Assembly (NCBI RefSeq): GCF_014205295.1
Contig: NZ_JACHNF010000001.1
Coordinates: 4,402,001-4,466,000, forward strand
Source: Kribbella solani
GTDB taxonomy: Bacteria > Actinomycetota > Actinomycetes > Propionibacteriales > Kribbellaceae
Direction: 5' to 3'
Length of the DNA: 64,000 bases
Numbering within the stretch: position 1 is the first letter of the stretch; the number at the start of each line of letters is the position of its first letter. Position numbers and translations under genes: made by a program. The notes beneath the pieces were generated by a model. The model was not told the DNA's origin. It saw nothing but the letters and a program-made list of their open reading frames with translations, and made no database searches. Positions 40,993 through 48,139 of this stretch are shown one piece after another.

Positions 40993-41921
40993 AACTCCTG
41001 CCGGTGCCGTTGGGGTGTCGTTCCGAGCACCGAGTGGAAGTGGTGCCGGAGCGTGTCCGCGCTGCCGAAGCCGCTCTCGGACGCGACCCGCTCGACCGGG
41101 CGATCGGTTGTCTCCAGCAACAATCGGGCCCGGTCCAGCCGCTGCCGCAGTAGCCACGCCTGCCCGGAGCTCCCGGTCCGGGCCCGGAACTGCCGGGTGA
41201 ACGTCCGCCGCGACATCGCCGCCACCCCGGCCCACTCGTCCAGCGACACCGGCCGGTCGAGCCGTTCGCGGGCCCACACCATCGCCTTCTCGATCGGGTC
41301 GTCGGCCGGGTCCGCCGGTACGGGCACCGGGATGTACTGCGCCTGCGACCCGCTCCGGTGTGGCGCGACGACGATGTCGCGGGCCACCTGCTGCGCCACC
41401 TCGACGCCATAGTGCGTACGCACCAGGTGCAGGCAGCAGTCCAGCGACGACGCCGTACCGGCCGAGGTGATGACGTCACCAAGGTCCGACCAGAGCACAT
41501 CGGCGCGAACCGCGAGGCCCGGATAGCGCGTACGCAGCTCGTCCGCGAAGCGCCAATGCGTACACACCTCCCGGCCGTCCGCGATCCCGCTCGCCGCGAC
41601 CAGGAACGCCCCGATGCACAGCCCGACCACGGTCGCCCCGCGCGCGTGCGCCCGCCGGATCGCGGTCAGCAACTCGTCCGATGCGTCGAGGCCTGGTTGC
41701 CAGCTGGGCAGTACGACGACGTCGGCCTGGTCCATCGCGTCCAGGCCGTGCGGGACGCTGATCCCGAAGCCGGCGTTCGTCCGCAGCGATCCCGGTTCCC
41801 CGGCGCAGACGCGTACGTCGTACCGCTCCGCCGGCGCGCGTCGTTCGCCGAGCACCAGGCACGGTACGGACAGGTGGAACGGGCTGATCCCGTCGAAGGC
41901 GAGGACCGCGACTTTACGCAC
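40968..41921 (-). CDS. GlxA/FtrA-type AraC regulator with DJ-1/PfpI domain
   Basis: This 317-residue regulator has an N-terminal DJ-1/PfpI-like domain (KVAVLAFDGISPFHLSVPC, VVGLCIGAFLVAASG with the elbow cysteine) and a C-terminal AraC domain (VSLDEWAGVAAMSRRTFTRQFRART, then VASESGFGSADTLRHHFHSVLG). The group includes regulators of amine and arginine catabolism. GTG 41921 is 6 nt after CATACT on the minus strand; an ATG at 41963 would add 14 residues. It is divergent from an MBL-fold hydrolase, a possible target. Confidence 0.9.
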   Translation of the reverse strand: MRKVAVLAFDGISPFHLSVPCLVLGERRAPAERYDVRVCAGEPGSLRTNAGFGISVPHGLDAMDQADVVVLPSWQPGLDASDELLTAIRRAHARGATVVGLCIGAFLVAASGIADGREVCTHWRFADELRTRYPGLAVRADVLWSDLGDVITSAGTASSLDCCLHLVRTHYGVEVAQQVARDIVVAPHRSGSQAQYIPVPVPADPADDPIEKAMVWARERLDRPVSLDEWAGVAAMSRRTFTRQFRARTGSSGQAWLLRQRLDRARLLLETTDRPVERVASESGFGSADTLRHHFHSVLGTTPQRHRQEFYSSANRV

Positions 41922-42013
41922 CCGTCCAGTATGCGTCAGGTTGGCCCGATCTTCGGCATCCATGACTCGCGGGCCACTGTTGGAGCGTGCTCGCGGCGGC
42001 GAGGATCGTGGTC

Positions 42014-42775
42014 ATGAAGATCACGCACATCGGCGGCCCGACCGCCGCCTTCGAGCTCGGTGGCCTGACGTTCCTGATCGACCCGGCGTTCGACGAGCCG
42101 CGCGAGTACCAGCTGCCCGGCCGGGTGATGCGGAAGCTGACCGGCCCGGCGGTACCGTTCGCCGAGCTCGGCCGGGTCGACGTCGCGCTGGTGTCGCACG
42201 ACCAGCACAAGGACAACCTCGACGACGCCGGCCGGGAACTGCTGCCGTCGATCCCGACCGTCCTCTCGACACCGGACGCGGCGACGCGGATCCCCGGCGT
42301 ACGCGGCCTGGCGAACTGGGAGTCGATCGAGCTCCCGCGCCCGGACGGTGGCGTACTCACGGTGACCGGCGTACCCGCGCTGCACGGCCCGGAAGGCGCC
42401 GAGGCAGTACTGGGTGTGGTGACCGGATTCGTCCTACAGGGCGACGGTCTGCCGACCGTGTACGTGTCCGGCGACAACGCGAACGTTGGCCTGGTCAAGG
42501 AAATCGCCGACCGTTTCGCCCCGATCGACGTCGCCGTCCTGTTCGCCGGCGCGGCCCGCACCACGCTCTTGGACGGCGCCAACCTCACCCTCACCTCAAC
42601 CGACGCGGTCGAAGCAGCCCGCCTACTCGCCCCGGCCACCATCATCCCCGTACACACCGAAGGCTGGACCCACTTCTCCGAAGGCCCCGACACCTTCGTC
42701 GCCGCCTTCGAAGCAGCCGGCCTGGCCGACCGAGTCACCCTCCTACAGCACGGAGTCACGGCAACCCTGAAATGA
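42014..42775 (+). CDS. MBL-fold metallo-hydrolase (UlaG-like)
   Basis: This 253-residue protein has the metallo-beta-lactamase fold of the UlaG-like branch. MKITHIGGPTAAFELGGLTFLIDPAFD opens the domain. The usual HxHxDH is replaced by SHDQHKDNLDDAG, and later ligands are in YVSGDNANV and PVHTEGWTHF. The altered metal motif is common in this branch. The substrate is unknown. ATG 42014 has GAGGAT 7 nt upstream. It is divergent from the GlxA-like regulator by 92 bp. Confidence 0.88.
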   Translation: MKITHIGGPTAAFELGGLTFLIDPAFDEPREYQLPGRVMRKLTGPAVPFAELGRVDVALVSHDQHKDNLDDAGRELLPSIPTVLSTPDAATRIPGVRGLANWESIELPRPDGGVLTVTGVPALHGPEGAEAVLGVVTGFVLQGDGLPTVYVSGDNANVGLVKEIADRFAPIDVAVLFAGAARTTLLDGANLTLTSTDAVEAARLLAPATIIPVHTEGWTHFSEGPDTFVAAFEAAGLADRVTLLQHGVTATLK

Positions 42776-42779
42776 CCCC

Positions 42780-42809
42780 TTGACGAGCACGGAGCGTGAC
42801 AGCTAGCGT
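42780..42809 (+). promoter_or_regulatory. Promoter of the lamin-tail gene
   Basis: TTGACG (42780-42785), an 18-bp spacer and TAGCGT (42804-42809) are a good housekeeping promoter. It begins within a few bases of the upstream MBL stop codon and predicts a leader of about 70 nt. Confidence 0.6.
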
Positions 42810-42887
42810 GTGCGTCCGCCGGGGGGAACCGGCAGCTTTCACTCATCGGGCCGGGGGGACATCGGCCCACTGCCGAAGGGGATTCCG

Positions 42888-43358
42888 TTGTCCGTACGAC
42901 GCTTCCGCACGCTCATTTCCGCTGCCACCGCCGCGGTTGTCCTGGCTGGGTCGGTGGCGATTGCGCCGTTGACCGCGTCGGCGGCGATCACGGTGGTGCT
43001 GAGCGGCATCCAGTACGACCCGCCGGGGCCGGATGTGCGGACGAACGCGCAGTTGAACAACGAGTTCTTCACCGTCCGGAACCTCAGCAGCCGGCCGATC
43101 AACCTGTCCGGGTACCGGGTGCTGGATGCGGCGAACCACAAGTTCGTGTTCCCACGGGGGTACGTGCTGCCGGGGCGGACGACCGCGATCGTGCGGACCG
43201 GGAAGAACCGGAACCGGGCGCAGACGCTGTACTGGAACCAGGGCAACTACATCTGGAACAACACCGGCGACACCGCCCGGTTCCAGACGCCGGCCGGTAA
43301 GACCTTCGACACCTGCACCTACAAAGCAGTCAGCGGTCGCGCGCGGGTCGGCTGTTAG
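42888..43358 (+). CDS. Secreted lamin-tail domain protein
   Basis: This 156-residue protein has a signal peptide (SVRRFRTLISAATAAVVLAGSVAIAPLTASA) and a lamin tail (LTD) domain: ITVVLSGIQYDPPGPDV, NNEFFTVRNLSSRPINLSGYRVLD, FVFPRGYVLPGRTTAIVRTG and YIWNNTGDTARFQ. Such domains in secreted bacterial proteins are thought to bind other surface or matrix components. I choose TTG 42888 because AAGGGGA lies 5 nt upstream and it begins a proper signal peptide; the longer frame from GTG 42810 overlaps the -10 box. The stop codon lies in a short duplication shared with the MOSC gene. Confidence 0.85.
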   Translation: MSVRRFRTLISAATAAVVLAGSVAIAPLTASAAITVVLSGIQYDPPGPDVRTNAQLNNEFFTVRNLSSRPINLSGYRVLDAANHKFVFPRGYVLPGRTTAIVRTGKNRNRAQTLYWNQGNYIWNNTGDTARFQTPAGKTFDTCTYKAVSGRARVGC

Positions 43359-43375
43359 CTACAGGCGGCTGTTAG
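43349..43375. repeat. Duplicated 10-mer holding the stops of two convergent genes
   Basis: CGGCTGTTAG occurs at 43349-43358 and 43366-43375; with TAC following after one variable base the match is longer. The first copy carries the TAG of the lamin-tail gene, the second carries the TAA (minus strand) of the MOSC gene. Period is 17 bp. Confidence 0.75.
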
Positions 43376-44232
43376 GTACGAGTAGCCGGGGCGGGGTCCG
43401 CGCCCTCGGCGATCCATTCGTGGACGGTGATTTCGTCGCCTACGTGGAGGGTTCCGGGGGTCAGCACGGCGGCTTTGATGCCGAAGCTGACCCCGCCGCC
43501 GTACGCCGGTTCGCGCCGGTACGTCGCCAAGGTCCGGGTCGGTTCGGGGCCGGACTTGGTGCCGGTGGCCTGATCGACGGTCGGTACGGCGCAACGGATG
43601 CCACGCGCGGAGTACCCGATCTCGACCGTCCCGGCGGTCATCCGGAGCACCTGGTCCTCGGTGTGCGGCTCCGGCCAGCCACTGATCACCAGGTTCGGGC
43701 GGAAGCGGTTCATCGGGATCGCGGCGCCGCCGTGTTCGAGGATGCGCGCGTTCAGGCCGTCGAGTGATGCCAGCGACGTGACCATCAGCGCGTGCGCGTC
43801 GCCGAAACCGGTCAGCCCGCGGTGCGCGCCCCAGCCGGGCCGTTCGTGTTCGGGCGTCACGCGGACCAGCGCGGCGGACGTACCGAGCCGGGCACTGAAC
43901 CACTCGTCCACGGCCGGCTCCTGTACTACGCCCAGGCCGAACCACTTCCCGAACAGACTGACATCCCGCCGCTTGCCGTCGTACCGGATCGGCACTTCCA
44001 GGTCAGGGGCATCGGCGGCCGACAACCGGAGCCGGTCGCCGGCCAGCTCGGCGCGCAGCGTCGCCATCGCGGGCAACTTGCGCTGGCTGAGGAACGTGCC
44101 GTCGGGCTCGACCAGCATGAAGTTCCGGTCGTCGAGCAGACCCGTCGGGCCGACCTCGGCCTGCTCGACGGGGATCCCGGCCAGACCTTTCACCGGGTAA
44201 TAGGCCAGGGCGGAAACCGTTGCGACAGACAC
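43372..44232 (-). CDS. MOSC domain protein with N-terminal beta-barrel
   Basis: This 286-residue protein has the MOSC_N barrel (ALAYYPVKGLAGIPVEQAEVGPTGLLDDRNFMLV) and a C-terminal MOSC domain (FRPNLVISGWPEPHTEDQVLRM, then GIRCAVPTVDQATGTK with the conserved cysteine). Relatives such as YcbX/mARC-like proteins bind the molybdenum cofactor and reduce N-hydroxylated compounds. GTG 44232 is 7 nt after TAGGCT on the minus strand, with TTCAAC 16 bp further upstream, so the message is probably leaderless. It is divergent from an XRE-type regulator by 47 bp. Confidence 0.9.
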   Translation of the reverse strand: MSVATVSALAYYPVKGLAGIPVEQAEVGPTGLLDDRNFMLVEPDGTFLSQRKLPAMATLRAELAGDRLRLSAADAPDLEVPIRYDGKRRDVSLFGKWFGLGVVQEPAVDEWFSARLGTSAALVRVTPEHERPGWGAHRGLTGFGDAHALMVTSLASLDGLNARILEHGGAAIPMNRFRPNLVISGWPEPHTEDQVLRMTAGTVEIGYSARGIRCAVPTVDQATGTKSGPEPTRTLATYRREPAYGGGVSFGIKAAVLTPGTLHVGDEITVHEWIAEGADPAPATRT

Positions 44233-44279
44233 GTCCCCAAGCCTAACCGGCTTCTTGATCTGTTGAATGATGTTGAGTT
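44233..44279. promoter_or_regulatory. 47-bp divergent control region, MOSC and XRE-type genes
   Basis: On the minus strand TTCAAC, 16 bp, TAGGCT (44245-44240) and 7 nt lead to the MOSC start. On the plus strand the last 20 bases form an imperfect 10-bp direct repeat, TGTTGAATGA then TGTTGAGTTA (44261-44280), ending at the first base of the regulator start; it could be its operator. Confidence 0.45.
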
Positions 44280-44864
44280 ATGTTTAAACGCGTGGATGAC
44301 TTCGCGGCTGCCTTGGGTCGGGTCCGCCGGCACGCCGGGCTCACGTACCGGCAGTTGGCCGAGCGGGCGCACTACTCGCATCCGCAGCTGATCCGCGCCA
44401 CCAGCGGGAAGCAGCTGCCGACCTGGGCGGTGACCGCGGCGTACCTGACCGGTTGTGGCGTACCGGCTGATCTTCTGCCGGTGTGGCGGCGTCGTTGGGA
44501 GCGAGCGTCTCGTGATCCGCGCGACCTTGTGCAACTGCTGGAGAACGCGGAGAGCCTGACTGACCTCGGTGCCGCTGTCGCCGCGCTGGTGCGGCCGCGA
44601 TCGTCGAGGACCCTCGAACAACTGACGGGCATCCCCCGCACGACCATCCAGGCCTGGCTCCAGGGCACGCGCCTACCGGGTCGTGACCGGCTGGACCACC
44701 TGATCCAAGCGACCGGCGCGACGCATGCGGAACGATCAGCCGCCGCCCGCGCCGTCGACCGAGTCAGCTCGGCGCGAGCAGACGCCCGCGACCAGGAACG
44801 GCTCAGGCCCGGAAGCCAGGACGAGGTCAGGTGCGGAAGACAGCGGGTGGTGCCTGCGGTGTGA
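44280..44864 (+). CDS. XRE-type helix-turn-helix protein
   Basis: This 194-residue protein starts with a Cro/XRE-like helix-turn-helix (residues about 3-60: FAAALGRVRRHAGLTYRQLAERAHYSHPQLIRATSGKQLPTW), and a second, related unit follows at about 100-150 (LEQLTGIPRTTIQAWLQGTRLPGRDRLDHLIQATGA). This double arrangement is common in actinobacterial regulators. No target is known; the divergent MOSC gene is a candidate. Its last 38 bp overlap the convergent spermidine-synthase-like gene, and the C-terminal 30 residues are low-complexity. Confidence 0.82.
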   Translation: MFKRVDDFAAALGRVRRHAGLTYRQLAERAHYSHPQLIRATSGKQLPTWAVTAAYLTGCGVPADLLPVWRRRWERASRDPRDLVQLLENAESLTDLGAAVAALVRPRSSRTLEQLTGIPRTTIQAWLQGTRLPGRDRLDHLIQATGATHAERSAAARAVDRVSSARADARDQERLRPGSQDEVRCGRQRVVPAV

Positions 44865-45633
44865 CGAAGCCTTCGGCGTCGGTCAGCGGCGCTGCCTTTC
44901 CGGCCATCTCCCCCAGCGGCTGCACGTCGTACGGCGGTTGTGCCCGCCGACCCGCGTCAACCAGCTCCGGTACGGGTTGCGCCGACGCGACCATGATCAC
45001 GTTGCCAAATCCCTTGCCTCGCAAGATCTTCCGCTCCGCGAGTACGACCCCCGCCCCAACCACCGACTGCACGGTCGCGGCGGTCCGCCGGATGAACGGC
45101 AACCCGGCCTTCCCGTCGATCAGATTCGCCACCAGTACGCCGGTCGGCCGCAGTACGCGCCTGCACTCCGCGAAGAACTCGGCGGTGACCAGATTCGCCG
45201 GTACTGCCTCGTGCTCGAACGCGTCCAGGATCAGCAGATCCATCGAGTCGTCGTACAGTTCGCCGATCCCGGCACGGCCGCTGACCGGCCGTACCTTGAT
45301 CCCGGCCCGCTTCGGCAGCGGCAGCGCCTCCCGGACGAAGTCGGTCAGGTCCTCGTCCGGTTCCAGCACGATCTGCCGGGATCGCGGGCGGGTCGCGGCG
45401 ACGTACCGCGGCAGGCTGAGCGCGGCCCCGCCGATATGCGCGACCGCGACCGGCTGCCGCCGCGGCGCGACCGCGTCGACGACGTCACCGATCCGGCGCA
45501 TGTACTCGAACGGCAGGTGGGTGGGATCGGCGAGATCGACCTGGGACTGAGGCGTGCCGTCGATCCGCAGTACGAACGTACCGTCGGCCTGTGCTTCCAC
45601 GCTCGCGATCCCGGAGCCGACCTGTCGTTCCAC
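44827..45633 (-). CDS. Spermidine synthase-like (fused-MTase) protein
   Basis: This 268-residue protein has the Rossmann fold of spermidine synthases. SAM-site pattern VAHIGGAALSLPRYVAATRP, the acidic turn IVLEPDEDL, and MDLLILDAFEHEAVPANLVTAEFFAE are visible. The aspartate pair that binds the polyamine in true spermidine synthases is not clearly present, so I call it spermidine-synthase-like, possibly a methyltransferase. It stands alone upstream of the GDPD gene on the same strand. Confidence 0.82.
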   Translation of the reverse strand: MERQVGSGIASVEAQADGTFVLRIDGTPQSQVDLADPTHLPFEYMRRIGDVVDAVAPRRQPVAVAHIGGAALSLPRYVAATRPRSRQIVLEPDEDLTDFVREALPLPKRAGIKVRPVSGRAGIGELYDDSMDLLILDAFEHEAVPANLVTAEFFAECRRVLRPTGVLVANLIDGKAGLPFIRRTAATVQSVVGAGVVLAERKILRGKGFGNVIMVASAQPVPELVDAGRRAQPPYDVQPLGEMAGKAAPLTDAEGFVTPQAPPAVFRT

Positions 45634-45653
45634 CCACCCATCCTGTCAGCTAC

Positions 45654-46790
45654 CTACTTGCCGTCGCGCTCCTCGGCGACGGCGATGTCGGTGTTGTCGG
45701 TGAACAGCCCGTCGATCCCGGCGCGCCGGAACGCGGCGATCTCGCCGAACAGGTTGCCGGAGTCACTCGGGTTCGCGGAGCTGTCGTACTCGGCCGGCAG
45801 GAAGGTGTTCTCGACCCGGAAGGTGTACGGGTGCACGACCAGGCCCGCCCGGTGCGCGTCCGCGACCAGGCTGGTCGGCTTCCCGAGCTTGCCGGCGGCA
45901 TCGAGCGGAATGACCTGGTCCTTGCTCGGCCCGACCCCGGCGGCGTACGTCGCGACCTCGCGCAGGCCCAACGCGGTGACCACATCGGCGTACGTGCGCT
46001 TGTCACCGGCGACCACGAAGTCGTACGGCGCACCGGACGCGCTGGTCAGCTGCACCAGCGGGACGCGAAGCTCCTTGTGCAGCGCCTTCAGGTTGGACAC
46101 CTCGAAGGACTGGACGTACACCTTGGCGTCCTTCTTGTTCAGGTTGTTGCGGTTCAGGGTCTTCACCAGCGCGGGCTCGAGCGCGAGGCCCTGCTGGCGG
46201 AAGTACGTCGGGTGCTTGGTCTCCGGGTAGATGCCGATCGGCCGGCCGAGCTCCTTGGACAGGCGGCGGCTGAGGTCGATCACTTCCTGGAAGGTCGGCA
46301 CCTGGTAGCGCCCGTCGAAGACGGTGTTGTGCTGACGGGTGGCGGGAATCCGCTCCTTGGCGCGCAGCGTCTTCAGCTCGGCCAGCGTGAAGTCCTCGGC
46401 GAACCAGCCGGTGACCGCGACGCCGTCGAGCTGCTTGGTCTTCTTCCGGGCCGCGAACTCCGGGTGGCTCGCGACGTCGGTGGTGCCGCCGATCTCCGGT
46501 TCGTGCCGGGCGACCAGGACCCGGTCCTTGGTGGTGACCAGGTCGGGCTCGATGAAGTCGGCACCCATCCGGGCGGCCAGCTCGTACGACGCCAGGGTGT
46601 GCTCCGGCCGGTACCCGGACGCGCCGCGATGACCGACGATGACGAAGTCGTCGTGCTTGCTCGCGGCGGCGCTGTCAGCGCCACCCATTGGGGCCGGCTG
46701 CCCGGACGGTAGTGCCTGCGGGACGATGGCGGCCGCGGCGACCGCGAGGGCCGAGGCGGCGACCGGCACCAGCCGGCTGGACAGCTTCAT
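45654..46790 (-). CDS. Secreted glycerophosphodiester phosphodiesterase
   Basis: This 378-residue enzyme hydrolyses glycerophosphodiesters to glycerol-3-phosphate and an alcohol outside the cell. It has a signal peptide (LVPVAASALAVAAAAIV), then the GDPD catalytic motifs VGHRGASGYRPEHTLASY (about 50-67), FIEPDLVTTKD and VARHEPE, and later IGIYPETKHP and LFTDNTD. ATG 46790 has AAGGAG 7 nt upstream. Enzymes of this length with an exported form often serve phosphate scavenging, but no PHO box was identified. Confidence 0.93.
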   Translation of the reverse strand: MKLSSRLVPVAASALAVAAAAIVPQALPSGQPAPMGGADSAAASKHDDFVIVGHRGASGYRPEHTLASYELAARMGADFIEPDLVTTKDRVLVARHEPEIGGTTDVASHPEFAARKKTKQLDGVAVTGWFAEDFTLAELKTLRAKERIPATRQHNTVFDGRYQVPTFQEVIDLSRRLSKELGRPIGIYPETKHPTYFRQQGLALEPALVKTLNRNNLNKKDAKVYVQSFEVSNLKALHKELRVPLVQLTSASGAPYDFVVAGDKRTYADVVTALGLREVATYAAGVGPSKDQVIPLDAAGKLGKPTSLVADAHRAGLVVHPYTFRVENTFLPAEYDSSANPSDSGNLFGEIAAFRRAGIDGLFTDNTDIAVAEERDGK

Positions 46791-46917
46791 GGGCTTCTCC
46801 TTACAAGTCAGGGGACTGCGAGCCACCCTCGGGTACGGCATCGGCGCCGCGACGTACGCCGGATGACCGATCGGTGAACGATGCATTGGGATGTGAGCTA
46901 TTCGGCTCCCCCCAGCG

Positions 46918-46946
46918 TTGGTCGGCAACGTACGGCTTGCTAGCGT
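46918..46946 (+). promoter_or_regulatory. Promoter of mdh
   Basis: TTGGTC (46918-46923), a 17-bp spacer and TAGCGT (46941-46946) form a clear housekeeping promoter. It predicts a leader of about 29 nt, which contains the AGGAG ribosome site (46971-46975) of mdh. Confidence 0.7.
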
Positions 46947-46981
46947 CCGAAGCACACAATCGGATGAGCTAGGAGCGTGTC

Positions 46982-47971
46982 GTGAGCACTACACCGGTGA
47001 AGGTGGCCGTCACGGGGGCCGCGGGGAATGTCAGTTACGGCCTGCTGTTCCGAATCGCGAGCGGCGCGCTGCTCGGGCCCGACACCCCGGTGGAGCTGCG
47101 GCTGCTGGAGATCACCCCAGCGCTGAAGGCCCTCGAGGGCGTCGTGATGGAGCTCGAGGACAGCGCCTTCCCGGGGCTGGCCGGGATCGAGATCGGCGAC
47201 GACCCGAACAAGGTCTTCGACGGTGTCAACGTCGCGCTGCTGGTCGGCGCGCGGCCGCGGACCAAGGGCATGGAGCGCGGCGAACTGCTGGCGGCGAACG
47301 GCGCGATCTTCACCGGCCAGGGCAAGGCGCTGAACGACCACGCCGCGGACGACGTCCGGATCACCGTCACCGGCAACCCGGCGAACACGAACGCGCTGAT
47401 CGCGAAGACCAACGCGCCGGACATCCCGGCCGAGCGGTTCTCGGCGCTGACCCGGCTGGACCACAACCGGGCGCTGGCGCAGCTCGCGAAGAAGGCCGGC
47501 GTCCACGTCACCGACCTGAAGAAGATGACCATCTGGGGCAACCACTCGGCCACCCAGTACCCGGACATCTTCCACGCCGAGGTAGCCGGCAAGAACGCCG
47601 CCGAGGTCGTGAACGACCAGGCCTGGCTGGAGAACGACTTCCTCCCGACCGTGCAGAAGCGCGGCGCCGCGATCATCGAGGCCCGCGGCGCGTCCTCGGC
47701 GGCCTCGGCCGCGGCCGCCACCATCGACCACACCCGCGACTGGCTGCGCGGCACCGCCGACGGTGACTGGGTCTCGATGTCGGTCGTCTCCGACGGATCG
47801 TACGGCGTGCCGGAGGGCCTGATCTCGTCGTTCCCGGTGACCACGAAGGACGGCAACTGGGAGATCGTGCAGGGCCTGGAGCTCAACGACTTCTCCCGCG
47901 GCAAGATCGACGCCTCCGTCGCCGAGCTGGGCGAGGAGCGCGCCGCGGTGAAGGACCTCGGCCTGATCTGA
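46982..47971 (+). CDS. mdh: Malate dehydrogenase
   Basis: This 329-residue TCA-cycle enzyme interconverts malate and oxaloacetate with NAD. It belongs to the long, cytosolic-type group: VTGAAGNVSYGLLFRIASG (nucleotide loop), LVGARPRTKGMERGELL (substrate arginines), VTGNPANTNALIA, LTRLDHNRA and the catalytic histidine in IWGNHSATQYPD. GTG 46982 has AGGAG 6 nt upstream. It is monocistronic: its own promoter lies upstream and a strong terminator follows the stop. Confidence 0.97.
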   Translation: MSTTPVKVAVTGAAGNVSYGLLFRIASGALLGPDTPVELRLLEITPALKALEGVVMELEDSAFPGLAGIEIGDDPNKVFDGVNVALLVGARPRTKGMERGELLAANGAIFTGQGKALNDHAADDVRITVTGNPANTNALIAKTNAPDIPAERFSALTRLDHNRALAQLAKKAGVHVTDLKKMTIWGNHSATQYPDIFHAEVAGKNAAEVVNDQAWLENDFLPTVQKRGAAIIEARGASSAASAAAATIDHTRDWLRGTADGDWVSMSVVSDGSYGVPEGLISSFPVTTKDGNWEIVQGLELNDFSRGKIDASVAELGEERAAVKDLGLI

Positions 47972-47974
47972 GCC

Positions 47975-48022
47975 AACGAAAACAGCAGGTCCCCGGGGCG
48001 AGCGGGGGCCTGCTGTTTCGTT
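47975..48022 (+). terminator. Strong hairpin terminator after mdh
   Basis: AACGAAAACAGCAGGTCCCC pairs with GGGGGCCTGCTGTTTCGTT; the stem is about 18 bp with one or two bulges, beginning 3 bp after the mdh stop. It may also act on the convergent protease gene. Confidence 0.88.
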
Positions 48023-48139
48023 GTGGGGCGGATCAGCGGCTCGACAGGAGGTGTCCGGCGGTGACCTGGTGCACCTGAGCGTGATCGCTCTTCCGTGTAC
48101 GGTGTTTCGCCGGTGCACTACCTGTCGAACTGCAGATGG

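Noticed and set aside
44280..44864. Toxin-antitoxin pair of the XRE-type gene with a neighbour
   Set aside because: The divergent MOSC and convergent spermidine-synthase-like genes are not toxins and no small companion gene is present.
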